Positions 1 to 13,960 of a stretch of 64,000 nt of DNA are shown here, in pieces. The notes beneath the pieces were generated by a model. It worked only from the letters and a program-made list of their open reading frames with translations. It had not been told where the DNA came from and searched no databases. Origin of the DNA: Acridotheres tristis. Its lineage: Eukaryota; Chordata; Aves; Passeriformes; Sturnidae. Numbering within the stretch: the stretch's first letter is position 1; every line of letters begins with the position of its first letter. A program made the position numbers and the translations under genes. The stretch covers positions 51,082,116 to 51,146,115 of the forward strand of contig CM072919.1 of assembly GCA_037013685.1 (NCBI GenBank). Direction: 5' to 3'.

Positions 1-3000
1 GCACTGGTTAACAAATGTTACAAGAAGTATATAATTTAATGTTTTCTCTCATGAGGTTTCTTTCTGTAAATTGCAGCCAGTTGTGCTTGAAAACTGAGTA
101 CTGGAAAATATGAAGATGCATTTTGACTTTTTTTTATTGTAGCTTTTCAGAGTCAGTTGGTAGGATTTGTGATAGGAACACAGTTTACTGAATATGTTGT
201 ATTTATCTTTTTGTATCTGCAACAACATAAACACTGGATACTAAACCACAATAAATCTTGTATAGTAGAAGCACATATAAAACTTACTATCGATGTAATA
301 CATTTTAGAAGTCCAGGAAGAACAGATAATCCACGGAATTAATCTATATCAAAGAAACAGCTGCACTTAACTGCTACATCATTGTAGATAATAGTGGCTC
401 GTGGAAAAATCAATATTTTTTTTCTCAGCAAAAATACAGTTTTGTTCTTTTTCCTTATAATAGTTTCCTCTTTCTAATATTACAAACATCATTTATTGAG
501 ATTTTCTAACTTTACTTTCATAGGATATGCTCCATTTATTGAGAAACAATTAGCGTAGTCAGCAAACAATGAAAAGTTGTCTTCTTATTAATAGCACATA
601 TACTTGCATCCACCTAGGTTGTTTGATGTTTAGTTCCACCTAGGGTAGTATCCGAGCCAGCAGTATAGTGATGGTACAGAATTTTAAAGACATAGTGTAA
701 GAATTTGAAATCCTGCTAGTCAAGATTTAGAGCGGGGTATTATCTCCTCCCTTTGTGCTGTGTGAATGCTTCATTGGGATGACAGCATTTGTTTATGCTT
801 ATATAATTAATAAAATAAAAGAAAGCTGGTGTTACATATTAGGGTGTTGGTCTGATACCTACTATATTTTTGCCTAGGAATTTCACAGATGCAGTTCAGT
901 TAGTCAAATAACTACCTGAAAGGAGGTTCTAGGCAGGTGGGGTTTGGCCTCTTCTCCCAGGCAACAAGTGACAGGGCAAGAGGAAACGTGCCTAGAATTT
1001 TTTACTGAAAGCGTGGGATGGAGGGAGGTGGTAGAATCACCATGACTCGAAGTGTTCAAGAAGCATCTGTGCGTGGGATTTAGTGCTATGGTTGGAGTGC
1101 TGGTGGTCAGTCAGAAATTGGACTTAGATGATCTTAGAGCTCTTTTCCAATCTTAATAGTTCTATGATTCTATGCTGTAATAAAGATCAGTTTTATTTTG
1201 CTCAACTGAAAACAACGATATATCCAGGAAAAGAAAAGTGGTGTACTTGAAGCAAGAAAAAACTATTCAAGGACAAACTAAGCAAGTTCTAGATAAAACT
1301 GAATTTTGCAGGAGCTTTTTAGAAATACTAAATTGCAATAATTTTGGGGGCTTCTAGAGAAAAATGGAGGAATCAATGAAGAATTTCACTTCTTTACTCT
1401 TTCCTTGAAATAAAAGATGTGGACAGTGCTTAAAAAATATGATGAAAAATATGTTGAAATTTAAAGCAGCATAGATTCTCGTGAGACAGTTATAAAGTTT
1501 AGTTTATAAGACCTGCTGCATTTCATACACTATATAAAACAAAACAGCAGGATGCTTTAACCACAAAAGTATTTAAACAAAGCCAACTTTTTCATTATTC
1601 AGGTATTCATCTCCTCCTGATATTTGTTTTCTACCTGAAGGTGACTATAATCCCCAGTTTTCAACACGAAATTATTTCCATTACATCTGATTATGATATC
1701 ATGGTCAAACTACTTTAATTGCACGTAGGGAATAAACAGATTATGTTTAAGACTGGTAGTAAAGAAATACAAACCAATATGATTCATTTTTTAAAACTAG
1801 GGATTTTATAGCTTTTTTCAATAAAGAGTCTCCTTCAAGGATGCTTTCAAATAATGCTTATTTTCCTCTCTAAGTTTTCTTTAGTTATATGCTTATATAG
1901 CTTGTAGGATTCCACTGGAATCAGGTTTTGCATAATTTCTTTTAGTCATAGGAATATTATCTTGATTCAGTGAAGAAATACCACTCTTCTTTAGGGAAAT
2001 TTACAGAAGCTTTTAGAAAAATACTTTTTTATATTTTTTGCTACTCTTGAACAGTTAGGTCTCTTCCCTTTGAGAGTTAACAGAAAATGGCTCATCTGCA
2101 TTTTTAGCTGTGTTAAGGACCCGAATGCAAACACATATTTGAGTTCAAAAGAAGTTTTAGCCATATGTGGAGGTTTTCCCCCATATTCTTGAAAATTATA
2201 CCCTTTGCAGTGTAATGGGAAAATCTCCATCTTAATTTAAAAAAACTCAATTCCAGTTGGCAAATTGCCTTGATCATGAATTAATGTTCATGCATCTAGC
2301 ATTCACATTTTGGTAATGCAGTATGTAAATCTCAGTCTATTAGCAAGTTTCCTGCATAATACAATAGCACTCTATTATAGATTCATCAGCTATGGTATGA
2401 AATTCTCCTCACAGTTGCTGACATTGGTAAAAGAGGGTCAAACTGTTCATTTCTCTGCTTAGCTGTGTACCTTGCCTGGTTGTTCTGAGTCTGTTTGCAT
2501 TGACATGCTCTCCAATTTTTCTTTTTCATTCTACTTTGCAACCTAGTCTTACGTTTCTCTGTGAAGCAGTGGTCATTGGTGATTTAATTCAGGCTACAAA
2601 CACTGCACCTACAGTGCCTGAAAATGCTTTAAGGGACGTGCTTCCTTCCCCTTTCTGGCTTGTGAAAAATGTGTCGTATATATAAATCCCCGCATTCCAC
2701 AGAAACTTAAAACAGTTGATTTCTGACTTGCTGCTGTGGTGACCCTTAGAAGAGCAGTGTCCCAGAGCAGGCAGGCATGTGTCAGCTCACACCAGGAGGG
2801 GTGACACTTGGTCACACCTTCTTTAGTGCTGAACCAGGATGTAGTCCTGGAATGCTCACAGCAGGGAACATTTTCCTCTTGTTTAAGTGGTGCAGAGGAA
2901 AATTGCGCAGTGAGCAGGTACATAGTTTAGTGGAGGGGGATTGTTTGAAATTCTTCCAGTTTCGGTACCACCAGAACATTTTGGTTACCATGATTATTAG

Positions 3001-6000
3001 TCAATTTACTATTTTATGGATGCATTGTGATAGCAAATATTGCTCAAGTCTTTTCTTGTTAAGAGGTTACACTTGTTTAGGCAGACAGCCATTTAGAACA
3101 TACTAGCTAAAAGATTTGTCAAAGCATGGGAGGGAAATAACAGTATTACAAGTATTTTTATTTCTTTTGCACAAAGCACCCATACTACACAATTATGCTA
3201 TGAAGAAATCCACTTCTTTATTAATGACAGCTTTATTGAAGGCAAGCTTTCAGAATGAAAATACTAGAAATCCTATTAAAGTGCCATCCATTAAACCATT
3301 AAAGCACTCATTAAAACTGTTAGTACAGACTTGTTATTCATGAGTTATTGGTCTTTCACACTTCTGAAATGTTTCTGCCAATACCACTCAACTCTTTGTT
3401 CCAGTGTGGCTATTAAGTCTGAGGAAATACAGATTAACTTTCTTTTGACAAAATGGTGCTTTATGGGAGGATGGGAAGGCCACAAAGTGGTTCAGATTGG
3501 TGAGGAAAATAGGAAAGATTAAAGTTCAATCCATCTGCCTGTTTCTGATAATTTATGTTAACTATGTCTGGATGTAGACCTAAATATTAATCACTAAACT
3601 ACACCATCTGGCCATACATCATACAATGTGTATGTTTGAGTTTTTTCTTGCTAACAAACAGTAGCTTTAGAATGCTTAAACATTAAGGAGTGAAAAGTGG
3701 AAGAATAATACTGAACAGTTGAAGCTAAGCTTCAAATTTACAGTTTTCATTCTGTAAATTCACATGAAAAATAGGTATAATATAGAGCTGAATCTGTTTC
3801 TCATAACGGATAACAATCTCAGACCATCATTTTTGAGGTATATGCAAAATCATCTTTGTATATGCAAACCTGCAGTTTAAACTTACTGTTTGCAAGCATT
3901 TTTTGTCTTTTTTTTTTTTCTTTCCCTACATCCTTTTTTGGTTTTTGTGCTTTAAAGCCAGAGTCCTGCAGTCCAGGCTCAAAAATAGCGTGTCAGGCAG
4001 CCAGTTAATTCAGTTATTTTCTACTTTTCTTGGCTGATGTGAAGAGAAAGTGTATGTGACGTCTTACATTGTGAAGTAATTTCCGGAATATTTTGGCAGT
4101 GTAGGTAAAAACCTAAAAGATAAGACAGATGGTCTGCTTCAGTTATGTGCTAGAACAATGCAGAGTAGTGTGCTTCATTCTAGGGCAGTGGACTGTGGTT
4201 TAGAGAGCATGTTTCCACATATGTCTCTCAAAAATTACTGACCGGGTAGTCACAGATATTATAGAAGCACATTATTCCTGGTCAAATTACCAATTTTTAA
4301 AAAAAAACTTAATTGGAGTTAATGCACCAATACATAGTAAATATCTTCTGTACTATGTTTATGTTCTAAATTATTACTAGAATTCTGAGATAAATAAATA
4401 AAAATTACTTTCCCAAGTTCTGAAAACTTGACCTCTAAATATCCTGCGTAAGTTTTCTGGTTCACTTCCATTAACTCAAAAAGGAAAAGAGGGGCAATTT
4501 GTGCTGAGATAAGTTATTATGTAAATCTTATTACTTTTCAAGTCACATGATGTAAGTGAGTTGCTGGCCTGCTGATAAAGAGGTGTATTACGTGTCTTAA
4601 GTATAGTATATATGTATATAACTCTACTCTTCCCTGCACTGATGGAGATGACCTCCAGATTTTTTCTCTGCACCATTGATGAAATGAATAGCACTTACAA
4701 GTAAAGATAAAATACTTACATTTTAAAATTACACAGGGCATACCCGCTTCAAAATTCCACCAGCCATCCTTCTCAGAGTGTAGGAAAACATTACTACAAT
4801 GAAACTAAATTGTAAGAAAAAGGAATAAAAATCCTATTGTGCAATTAGAGAGTAAAATTTTACCATTTTCTTTATTGAGGAATAAGAATTTCGCTTTGTA
4901 GTCAGAAAAAGTAATATTTTTGCTGGATAAAGATGAAGCTCTACTCCTGGATCAGATCACTGTGTTTGCACTTAAGCACAGCACAGCAGTGATGTCTACC
5001 TTTGTGTGTGGCAAAATGCTAGTTGGTGGATAGTTGATTGTCCCTTTATAAGCAGACAAAATACAGTAGGGCTTCAAAAAAATCCATCACCAGTTTTGCA
5101 AATCTCTTAGTCATTAGTCTACTTAGATACTGACTTAATAAGCCTCTAAAATTACTGACATCTTAAGATATGTTAATCATAGTCATGCAAATTTTTAAGG
5201 TAGTGAACCCAAATATTTTGGTATGAAAAATTGTGTAGAAGGTTAAAAAATCAGGGTCATTCAGAGCTGCATTTAAGAATGCCTTTTGAACTTTTAGTAC
5301 TACACACTGTGATACAATTCAAATTAATCATATCCAAAGCACAAGTAGAATTTTCATGGCCTTCATCATGCTCCCAAGTGTTTAATTTCTTCCTCATTCC
5401 TCTTAAACAGTCCCAGTTCATTTCCTTTTGAGGGAGGAGCTGACAAGCACTCTATCTCTGTTGCTGTAGGTAAAGAGTGAGCCAGAACCTGAGCCATCCC
5501 ACTCTTCTACTCAACATTGCTAGGTTTTGCAGGACTTTGTAACTTTTATGTTATAAAAGTTGATTGAACCTAGAGTGTTGGTTAGTAGGATAAAGCACTT
5601 GTTTTTCTGAAGTATTTGTTTTCCTAAAGACAAATGCTTCTCTATCAGCAGCCTGACAAAATGTTTTTTTTTAATGATCTCAATAAAAAAGCAAAGTAAT
5701 TCTCAAAATATTAAATAAATAAATTGTATAAAGTATTTAAAGATGCATGAGAATGAAGCAATTTTCAGACTGGACAAATTATCAGTCTTAGGGATAAGTC
5801 CTAGTAAAATCACATTAATTAATTTCACACATGCTCGTTGTCAGGTAATACCTACTCTAATAGATTACAGGTCATACCCTGGGATGAGTCAGTAAAGCTG
5901 TTGGCTTGGTGCTGTAGTGGCAGTACAGATCTCCTGACTTGTGCTGTGTTGCTGGTCTACTCGTGGAAAATGAGCATAAGTGTTGGTGAACTGCCCTGCC

Positions 6001-7101
6001 TTGGCTTAGCTGTGTCATCTTTTTTCTTTTTTTAACAGTTTACCACTAGCTGACATAGGGAGCTGCCATTTCTTACTGGATTAAACAGGATTAAACAGAG
6101 GGCATAAACCTCAAGCCATAGTTGAGTATTCATATTGATGAAACAATTTTAAGGTCTCTAATGTTACGGGAAGGGAAAGTAAAACAATAGGTGATTATTC
6201 ATTACTTTTCAGTATGAGGTGACCTTTCATACAGCCACAACCATAGTGAGCATAAACAGGTACCATCTGTTATCTAATTTGTATTCACTTTGCTGCATAT
6301 ATAATTCAAGCACAGAGGTAAAAATACTAGAGTCTGAAGTTTCCCTAGTGGTGAAGGATGAAAGAGTGTGGTGAACGCTTCTGTAATTCCACCCTGGAAC
6401 ATGAAGGAAATAGAAAATAAACAGTGAATCTGGAAACATACAGTTTTGTTTATGAATAAGATATCATTAAAAATTCAAATATGCCTGAATTGCTTTACTT
6501 ATTTATTACTCAAGGAAGTGAAAAGCAAGTTTCTTTATGTTGTCTATGGATGAAATGCAGCTAGTTTCCTGAGCAACTCCAGCATCATGGGTTGGCTTGG
6601 CATCAAAATGAAAGAACAGGAACATTATTTTTCTTCTGGAAAAATTCTTCAGGAACTTTTGGAGTTATTCAGTAAATAGGACAGTGCAATTTTTGAACAT
6701 GTACACTTACTAATAAAGGCAAAAATATTTATTCCCCTTCATCTCGTTTTTTTTTATATTTATGATACTTATTCATTCTCTGTTAAGGTAGAACCCCTCA
6801 CTTGCCAAAATGAGTGAAAATAGAAAAGGATGGATAGCTTGCTTTCTCTGAAGAAAAAGCCCTGGATTTTAAAAGCTTACGGTTTAAATTCCTTATGGAA
6901 GTTTCAGATGCTTAAATACAAAAAGGTTGATATAATATGATCTAATATGTTACAGTGTGTCATGAAGTAATAATTTTCTTTCAAAAGGAGATTATTTCCA
7001 GAGCAAACTGTGGCAGTTTAGTTTGTAATTATAATAAACAAAACAATTATCTAGTCCCTAGCTGAAAGTTTCTTTTCCTTTTTTCTCTTTGTCTTTTGAA
7101 G
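1..7101 (+). other. PTPRD: PTPRD intron, 5' part outside window
   Basis: AT-rich intron ending in a long pyrimidine tract and an AG at 7100-7101. The coding exon before it, expected to encode the residues just upstream of SIDPGQQ, was not found here and must lie upstream. The only element I can name is a CR1 tail at about 910-1176. The rest shows no coding region, RNA gene or structured repeat that I can support. Confidence 0.8.
910..1176 (+). mobile_element. CR1 LINE 3' fragment
   Basis: The stretch starts with a recognisable CR1 3' segment (CTACCTGAAAGGAGGTTCT, then TCTTCTCCCAGGCAACAAG and AGAGGAAACG). It ends in the CR1 terminal region with the short repeated tail TTCTATGATTCTATG. Only the 3' end is present, as usual for 5'-truncated CR1 copies. 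It also appears to carry an internal deletion between about 1000 and 1040. Divergence looks high, so it is probably old. Confidence 0.75.
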
Positions 7102-7225
7102 TCGATTGATCCTGGTCAGCAGTTCACGTGGGAGCACTCTAACCTGGAAGTAAACAAACCAAAGAATAGATATGCGAATGTAATTGCATATGACCATTCT
7201 CGTGTTCTACTCTCAGCAATAGAAG
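7102..7225 (+). CDS. PTPRD: PTPRD exon 1 of window: start of D1, KNRY loop
   Basis: This 124-nt exon encodes residues 1-41 of the partial protein, starting [17 protein letters not shown], plus the first base of a Gly codon. It holds the N-terminal part of catalytic domain D1. The phosphotyrosine-recognition loop KNRY is at residues 21-24; its Tyr (24) stacks on the substrate phosphotyrosine in classical PTPs. The acceptor is TTTTGAAG with a strong pyrimidine run before it, and the donor is GAAG|GTAAGG, giving a phase-1 intron. Frame was fixed by homology and by in-phase joining to the next exon. All catalytically relevant residues expected here are present. Confidence 0.97.
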
Positions 7226-10200
7226 GTAAGGAGACCTTTACGATTAAATTAATTAAATCCTAACATCTGGAATGATTTTACCAATCAATATCTTCATATA
7301 TTAATATAAAGAAGTGTTAATTAAGGTACTTCCAGTAAATTCCTGTAATGACAACCCTTTTCTGATGCTTACTGTCAGTAATGTATTATGAACTTGCTCT
7401 AATATGTAAATTCATGTGTAACACTGAATGCATTAGATCCCTGTGTATATGCCAGTGAGTTATGTAAAGTAAATTAATATTGCTGTTTATTTATACTAAC
7501 ACTGCAAAGCAAATGTAGCAGTAAACAAACATACTTGAATTGAGGGATTTGTTGATCAGTGAAATTATCAAGATACCTGTTCATTGCATTTTACTTGTCA
7601 AAACCATAGTGTGGGAAAAAAAATCAGTTCAGCTTCATTTTCTCTGGGGAAATTTTAAAAACTTTCTCTTAGAACTTTAGTTTTAATTTCCAGTCTAAAT
7701 GTTAAAGTAGAGCTTTTAAACAAATACCCACATGCAGATATTTTTGGGAGTATCTCACTGACTACAGGTTGACAGTGTGATTTAGTGAGAGCTTTTCATT
7801 ATATTTTCCTTTGTTAAAAAGCTTTCCAAAGTCTTAAACACTTTAAAGTTTTATCTGAAACAAACTGTTACAGGTTGTCTGCCCTAGGTACTATGTCTCT
7901 TTTACCAAGCATCAGGACAGACTGGTTTTCACTCAGAGGATTTTTTTATTTTTTCCAATTCTGCCTTACTATTAACCTGCTTCCTCGGTTGAAGACAGAT
8001 TTTCAGTTTATTCTGTGTTGTTGACAGTCAGGTATTAATGATGGCCATAATCAAGTAAATTATATCTTTAAATGACACAATTTAAATGAAAATAAGATTT
8101 AACTTTAGTTAGCTCCGACAGGACTTGTAGACGATACATAGGATAGAGGAATCTGTATTCAAGGTCATAATTATTTCAGTCATAACATGCTACAAGTTAA
8201 ACTGCAAGTGTTTTTATTTACAGTTATAAACAGCTTCTTATGTTTGGCTACTCCAGACCTAAAGATACTGGATTTATAGGTGTAATTCACTTTAATATTA
8301 GCTGCTTTGTGAAGTAAAAGGCAATCCCACTGACTGAAGTTTAGGTCTTTCCTCATTTGTTGCATCTGCATACCATAGGCTTTGATAACACTTTGATAAG
8401 AGCTTCTCAAATGTATTACCAAATTTTAATGATTACCTTGAAGAATTTGTATATGATAATATGCTTATATTTGTTCCACCTTTGAGGCTCTATATCAGTC
8501 CTGACAAGATTTTTTTGCAACATAACTTACAATTTTTCATATTACCTTGTAGAAGAATACAGCTGCGTAGAAACTTGGCCTCTAGCTGGTTCAGCTACCT
8601 ATCTCAACACTGAAGACAGGGTATTCTAATTAGCAATATATGTGATGTAACTCAATCAATATATCCTTTTCTGTCTCACTGGCCCAGACAAGAGGTCTAA
8701 GTATATGGTCTGAAAAGGTCAGGAACAGCAACTGGGCAGCCTTTCTGAATGTAAGTTCTTGAGAACAAAATGCTTAACTCCGAGATAAGTCTAGCTGGCA
8801 AAAAGAAGACTGAAGTTTTTCCAGGGATTTTGTTTGAAAAAAGAGTTCTGTAAATGAGGAGAGAAGGAGAGAAAAGAAATTAAATGAAAACAAATTTATT
8901 TGGTCATTTATATATTAGACAACTGGATTGCCATTTTCCACTTTATTTAAATCAGCCCTGAAATATGGTTCCTTTAAAAAAAAAAAACTAACATATTCAG
9001 AGAATGAGAAAAAAATTTAAGAGGAAAAGCAGAAAATGTTAGTCGAAGTTATTGAGAGTATGAAATTACACAGTAGATTGGACTGTGTTTTTACATAAGT
9101 GATAGTAAAAATAAGGAAAAAAATTTACATTGTACCAGGAAAAGATTGAATATTTTAAGGAGCAGGGACAAAATACAATAAAACTGCAATGTTTGATTCC
9201 CATTTTTGAGAAATACCATGACAACGCTAAAATTTCTGAATCTTTCATAGTCATTGAATCTAAACAGAGAAAAATATTATACCCTTCTGTAATATTAGTG
9301 TTAGATGTAAAAGCACAAATGGGATATTGACCCATTTGGTGATTTGCATGATTTTAAGTATTTTCCAAGTCTTTAGATTATGGTGGAAAAAGCTTATGAT
9401 TAATAAATCAAATATTAAATGCCTTTTAAAAAATTATATTTAGTCTTGAAAACAGAAATAATTTAGTATATAAGTATTAATTTTAAAAATTTTATTCCTG
9501 GGATTCTACATTATTGGGTAGATGAAATTTTGTGTGTGTACCTTCCTAAGTTTAATATATTGGTTTTAACATTTAGTAAAAAATACTTCTCTTTCAGGTT
9601 TGAAGTAGATATTTCAGATATGAAAATACACAATCTGACCAGCTCTTCATTCAGTAGACAGCTGTGTTTCTTTTCATGTTACCATGGAAATCAATATTTG
9701 GAATATTACTTAAAAATATATTCTCCTTTACCTATGTTACTATACAACTTAATCAGGACCTAAATTTGTACTACATTTAGTTACAATTATTTGAAGAATA
9801 TTTGGTTTACTTATAGACCTCGTCTGCATTTCTTCGCTGGCCACAAGAAAACTAATATTATTAATGAGGTTTGAATACTAACTGTGCCATTTAATGAGAA
9901 GAGCTCCATCTTATACCTAGGCAATTGCTTACTGTTTAAGAGCAAATATATATGAAGAAAAGACTAAATATCTGTCACACTGTAATCGTACACTGATGAA
10001 TATTTTGCCTCTTAACAATGTTGCAGAAATACGGGATCTTGTAATTGGTACTTCAGAATGAGACATGAGGTCAGTTTTGTACAGCAGCAGAACTCTGTGG
10101 CCTGTTCAAAGTGATTACTTGAAAGTCTTGAGAAGCAATTAGCAGATATTTGAAATTGCTTCTTTCCAACTATTGATAATATCAAATTGTTACAAATTTC

Positions 10201-10628
10201 ATTAGCCCTGAAACACAAGGCTTACTAACACTTTCAAAGCATTTATTTTGGTATTCTTCATAACTCCTATTCAGACCTGGTTTTGAATCCCCACTATATT
10301 CTTGACCTCTCTAACTACATACTGCAAGGAGTTCCATAACATTTGCTCATTTTACAGGAATACTTTTCTTATCAGTGTTTAAATTTTATTACTTTAGATG
10401 TTTCTTTGGAGGGAAAACTCAGGTTGGATATGGTAATTTGGTTTTCCTCCTGAAAAGAAAATTTTACTTTGCAAAATTTTGTTCCCATGTTCTAGAAATC
10501 TGATTGAAGCCTTGAAATCAGTTCATATTGTGCTGTCTTTGGCTGTTTCTGAATGATCACTTGAAATTTTAAAGTATAATGACAGTGTTAGAATGTAATG
10601 AAGTTTATTATCTAAGTGCATCTAAATG

Positions 10629-10682
10629 GATTTAAGGGAGAATTTACTGATTGAATTTTCTGATTTAAGGGAGAATGTACTG
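10629..10682. repeat. Imperfect tandem duplication, period 33
   Basis: GATTTAAGGGAGAATTTACTG at 10629-10649 recurs at 10662-10682 with a single T-to-G change. The spacer between the copies is unrelated AT-rich sequence. Confidence 0.8.
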
Positions 10683-12655
10683 TCTGAAAAGACAAACAGA
10701 TTGAGTTAAAACAGCTAGATCTGTGATCTTCAACCTCTAAGAAATAAATTAAAAATTTGGGGTGGGGAGGGAATGGATAAACATTCTGCATTTTAAAAAG
10801 TCTTGCCAATACTTTTAGGAGATACCCATGACTAAAAGTCTTCTGTCTGTGGATGTATTCACATAATTCCAGTTATTAAAAGAAAAAAAACCTACCTATT
10901 GTATTTCAGCAGGCTATTATTTTTGGTTTTGATGGGAAATTTAGTGACTTTTAAATGCTGCTAACACTAGAAAGCTCTGACTGTAATACAAATGGTCTAG
11001 AAAGAAAAGGCAAGAAGCTGCTGATATTCTTATTTGTCTGATGGCCAGCGGCCAGTAAATCAGCTTTGAGTATGCAGACCATGATTGTAAGGTTTAAAAA
11101 TTGTTTGGAGCATTATAAGTGCTGGACAGTCATAACCTGTACAAACTATATACACTCTCACATTTCATTTATGTTGCCTTCTGCTAATAATACATACACT
11201 TAGAGTAATTGTATGGCCCCTCACCCTACAAGCTTGGAGTGCCTTAAAAATGACAAAAGTATTTTGGTGATGGATACAGAAATATCGGTGAAGTAGATTA
11301 CATGGTGTTAAAGCCTCTGTGAAGCAGATTTCATGGAGTAGACTTCTGTGGTGGCTGTCTCAACAACGATGCTGAGACAAGTTGTAGGTGTATAGTCTAC
11401 TGATACTGTAATAGTTATAACCTAAATTCTGCTGTTCTTTATACCCTTGAAATCTTCTCAGAACAATTTCTATTGCATATGTAGCCATGCTTTTCATTGG
11501 GAAAAGCTTCAAGAAAACATCTGGTGGCTTTGTTCTTGATTGACTAATGAAGATTTGGTACATGTTTACTGTGCACACTCATTGAAACTGGGTTTTGCAG
11601 GAAATAGTAAACCAGATATCATTTCATTTCATATTAGTACAGGCACTCGTCATCTCTTTTAGTGCATCATCTAGAGTATAAATTAGTATTTCTATTCAAG
11701 AAAAGATCATTTGGCTGTTAACTGCTGTATTACTCAGTATTTAAGAGTTAAAGAGATCACTAAACTCAGCTTCAGTAAAATAATCGCAGTACAATGACAT
11801 CATGTTAGATTTCAATATTTGCTTTGTAGTACTGTGCAGCATACTGCAATCTGCACATAGTGCCATGCATTGTGGATAGTGCCCTGATGCAATGCTCTTA
11901 CCTGTGCCTCTGAGGACCTGCCCAGAGCAATCTGTTTATTTCTGGACTTCTTAATACTAGAAAGTTTTTAGACCAAAACAAAAGAAATTCATGCTTCCTT
12001 TCTTTTTCCTAAGAGAGCTCCTCCTTTTTCCCACGTTTTTCTGCCAGTCACCTTTCAAGTTTCTTTTCTCACCTGCAGATCTTCCAAGTTTCTCATCTTG
12101 CCTGCAGGTCTGCTACACTACTAGTTCTTAGTTTGCATACGTACATTTCGCTTTTGTCACCTTTTCTTTTCACATGCTTCTCTTCTGTCCTCTAAATAAT
12201 CCCTTTCTTTGTCATGCCTAATTCTGCATCTTCTGCCTATCCCTTTTTGACATTGCCTTCTTTCCATAAATTCTTTATAATTCAGCATTTTTTTTGAGAC
12301 TCCATATAATTCATCCTTTCCCTCTTCCCACCAGACTCTCCTAATATTCCTAACAGTCTATTCACAATCCAAGTATCTATAGGTTTTCTTTTCCTAAAAT
12401 TTCTTTTTCTTTCTTACCTTACTCTGTTAGGATTATATGTAATAACTTTCCCTCAGTCTTTGTAAAAAACCTTCATTTTACAAATATTAATTACTGGCAT
12501 ACCTTCATCAGTTTTCTGCTGCTCCATATTTCAGTGAGTTCTTAGAGTACGGATTTGTACTTAGACCATTTCAATTTTATAATTTCCTAAACTATATAAA
12601 TGTTAATTAACAAAAACATCCACATAAATACTTGTTACTGGTACCTAACACCTGT

Positions 12656-13255
12656 TCATTGACCAAGCTGATCAAGGAATGCCAGCTGATGTAATTTTTT
12701 TGGATTTCAGCAAAGCTTTTGATACCTTCACTCGTGGTATATGCTTTTGGACAAAATGTCCAACATACAGCTGGATAAACATATCATGTGATGGGAGAAC
12801 AGCTGGGTCACAGGTCAGGTCCAAAGGGTTACAGTGAATGGGGTGACCTGTCATTCTGCAGGGCTCCACCTTAGGGCTGGTGCTCTCCAACATCTTCATA
12901 AACAATTTGAATGCAAGACTGGAAGGAATACTAACCATGTTTGCAAATGATAGAAAATTGAGGAAGCTGTTGGATCCCTTGAAGGCAGGGAGGCTCTGCA
13001 GAGATTCCTTGACAAATCAGGGAGCTGGACAATCAACAACCACATGAAGTTCAACAAGAGGAAGTTCCAGATTCTGCACCTGGGATGGAGCAACTTTGGA
13101 AGTACGAACTGGTTGAGGAATGAGATACTGGAGAGCAGAAAAGGACCTGAGGGAGCAAAATGATCGTGAGTCAGCAGTGCCCTGGCACACAGGGTGGCCA
13201 GGCGTGTCCTGGGGGCCATCAGGCACAGCATCACAGCCAGGGCTGCTGTCAGCAC
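12656..13255 (+). mobile_element. CR1 LINE fragment with reverse-transcriptase remnant
   Basis: The start of this segment still translates to a reverse-transcriptase motif A region (ADVIFLDFSKAFDT, about 12680-12725), typical of CR1 ORF2. Further along, the catalytic FADD box has decayed to FAND (about 12939-12950). The TFNKRKFQ-like region (HMKFNKRKFQILHLG) follows near 13040-13090, in line with CR1 order. Stops and frameshifts break the frame, so this is a dead copy. The left edge is fairly clear; the right edge, where CR1 similarity fades after about 13200, is approximate. No CR1 tail repeat was found at its 3' end. Confidence 0.8.
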
Positions 13256-13259
13256 CCAC

Positions 13260-13960
13260 GGCAGGGGACGTGTTGTCATGGTGTGCTCTCATCAGGCTGA
13301 ACGGACACGGACCACAAGTCAGGGCTCTCACACTTCTACTGTAAACATGCCTTAACTCCAGTAATCAGACGATTATCTAGACTCGAAAATTGTAGTCTAC
13401 CAAGCCTTTACATTCTTACAATCGGCTTCCGTAAAAGTGGTGTCTAACAAGCCCTTAGTTTTGTACAGTACACTTCACAGTTCTCACCTCCTAATATAAA
13501 CCTAACCTCCTAAAGGTGCTGGCTAACAAGCCACAACACCCCTCCACAATCTCCCCACTGCTACAATAAAGTTCTGTATAGGATAGAATATGACAGCTGT
13601 GCTTTGATCAGACAAAGCAAAAGGGAGAGAGAACAAAGAATATCACCAGTCTTTAGATTCCACATTGTTCCTGCTTTGTGGATAGTGCAGAGCTGGGGTG
13701 GTACGACAAAGAAAGCAAAAGAGAAAGAGATGAAAAAGAGAGGATAGGAAGGGGCCAGATCTGCATCCTTGTATAGTTAACCTGTTGCATGCATCTTACT
13801 TAAATAGGATTTTTCACTCTGTTTTGTTCACACCTGCACAACCAGCCTGTAACTTTTTCTCTGACATTGTTCAAAACACCAGACATTGATTTAAACCAGT
13901 AGCACAACTTCATCAACTCTGAGTTCATCGTGGTATATTTCCAACTTTTTTTACCAGCAT
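13260..13960. repeat. Unclassified segment, possibly repeat-derived
   Basis: This block follows the CR1 fragment and differs in composition from ordinary intron around it: many CTAACAAGCC-like words recur (near 13398, 13447 and 13525), and CCCCTCCACAATCTCCCC is followed by a CAATAAAG box at 13564-13571. That would fit a decayed LTR or another interspersed repeat. I cannot match it to a known family, and no terminal repeats were found. Confidence 0.3.

Noticed and set aside
12896..13331. Overlapping minus-strand open frames of 127 and 104 codons
   Set aside because: They are antisense shadows of the CR1 fragment, with no known protein on that strand.
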